Shown here: positions 41,053 to 41,238 of the stretch, piece by piece
Layout of the letters: each line of letters begins with the position of its first letter
Position numbering within the stretch: position 1 is the first letter of the stretch
Source of the DNA: Mediterranea sp. (in: CFB group bacteria)
GTDB taxonomy: Bacteria > Bacteroidota > Bacteroidia > Bacteroidales > Bacteroidaceae
Assembly (NCBI GenBank): GCA_031287715.1
Contig: JAITSN010000024.1
Coordinates: 1-41,238, forward strand
Length of the DNA: 41,238 nt
Reading direction: 5' to 3'
The notes under the pieces: generated by a model
What the model was told of the DNA's origin: nothing
The model's database searches: none
Seen by the model: the letters and a program-made list of their open reading frames with translations, nothing else
Program-made: the position numbers and the translations under genes

Positions 41053-41238
41053 CCTTTCCTGCAACAGATACTTATAGTGTTTCATCCGGTACTGCCAGCC
41101 CTGATCCGAATGAAGCACAAGGTCTATTTCCTTTGGCAGCTTCTTGAACGCATCATCAAGCATTTGTATTGTCTGATGGAAAGTAGGCCGCTCTGATATG
41201 TTGTAACTTACGATCTCCCTGTTATATAAATCCATTAT
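41053..41238 (-). pseudogene. IS3-family transposase remnant (cut by window edge and 3' truncated)
   Basis: The frame reads DLYNREIVSYNISERPTF, then HSDQGWQYRMKHY, typical of the IS3/IS150 orfB integrase core, with the second catalytic Asp in HSDQG. After YLLQER the likeness stops and the sequence becomes the hpt leader; the RQSMSRKGNCLDNA stretch and the final catalytic Glu are absent. The N-terminal part lies outside the window. The frame runs into hpt without a stop, giving a false 270-residue fusion. Confidence 0.8.

Noticed and set aside
40963..41235. Transposase-hpt fusion protein
   Set aside because: The transposase part ends before its catalytic core is complete, and MNTIKIKDKRFAVS is the normal hpt start. 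The shared frame is accidental.

Overview
This window looks like a Bacteroidales chromosome, probably Bacteroides- or Parabacteroides-like (genus not settled). The evidence is the TTTG / TAnnTTTG promoters, many lipoprotein and Sec signals on carbohydrate-active enzymes, a DUF3575-DUF5119-Mfa_like fimbrial cluster, DUF6261 and DUF4861 proteins, and an ilvD-ilvB-ilvN-thioesterase-ilvC operon.

Positions 348-17684 hold seven minus-strand genes, tightly packed except for one repeat-filled gap. They form a large part of a pectin rhamnogalacturonan-II (RG-II) degradation locus: GH43, a GH143-GH142 two-module enzyme, GH78, a CE19-like esterase with an N-terminal STN domain and C-terminal DUF3826, GH95, GH140, and a second GH78 fused to an Asp-box beta-propeller. 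The set matches the B. thetaiotaomicron RG-II enzymes BT1010-BT1021 as I recall them. No SusC/SusD pair or regulator is inside the window.

Positions 17685-24690 are accessory: a toxin-antitoxin remnant, a three-gene fimbrial cluster with a duplicated promoter block, an array of about twelve 40/41-bp hairpin units, a DUF6261 gene and tRNA-Asn. Positions 24692-30851 are a minus-strand run of Crp/Fnr regulator, GH20 hexosaminidase, kduI, kduD and DUF4861 lipoprotein, which would feed unsaturated uronic acids to 2-keto-3-deoxygluconate. A SlyD-type isomerase follows.

Positions 31747-38070 are the plus-strand branched-chain amino acid operon. It has a promoter, a 24-codon leader peptide rich in Ile/Leu/Val, a complete terminator/antiterminator, five structural genes and a terminator. 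The right end (38681-40962) is the housekeeping cluster hpt-adk-obg on the minus strand, with an IS3-type transposase remnant at the edge.

Much of the intergenic DNA is repeat. There are three tandem arrays of 40-42-bp units able to form hairpins (10253, 22906, 38237). Two of them share a unit plan, and one contains a unit whose internal segment is inverted. There is also a dispersed family with a GC-rich core and/or ends built from ATGGTAAATG modules (250, 10045, 17861, 21008, 24373, 38105), and a hairpin family GCTCATTAAAC-loop-GTTTAATGAGC (22754, 38636). These arrays and the ilv attenuator are the most interesting non-coding signals.
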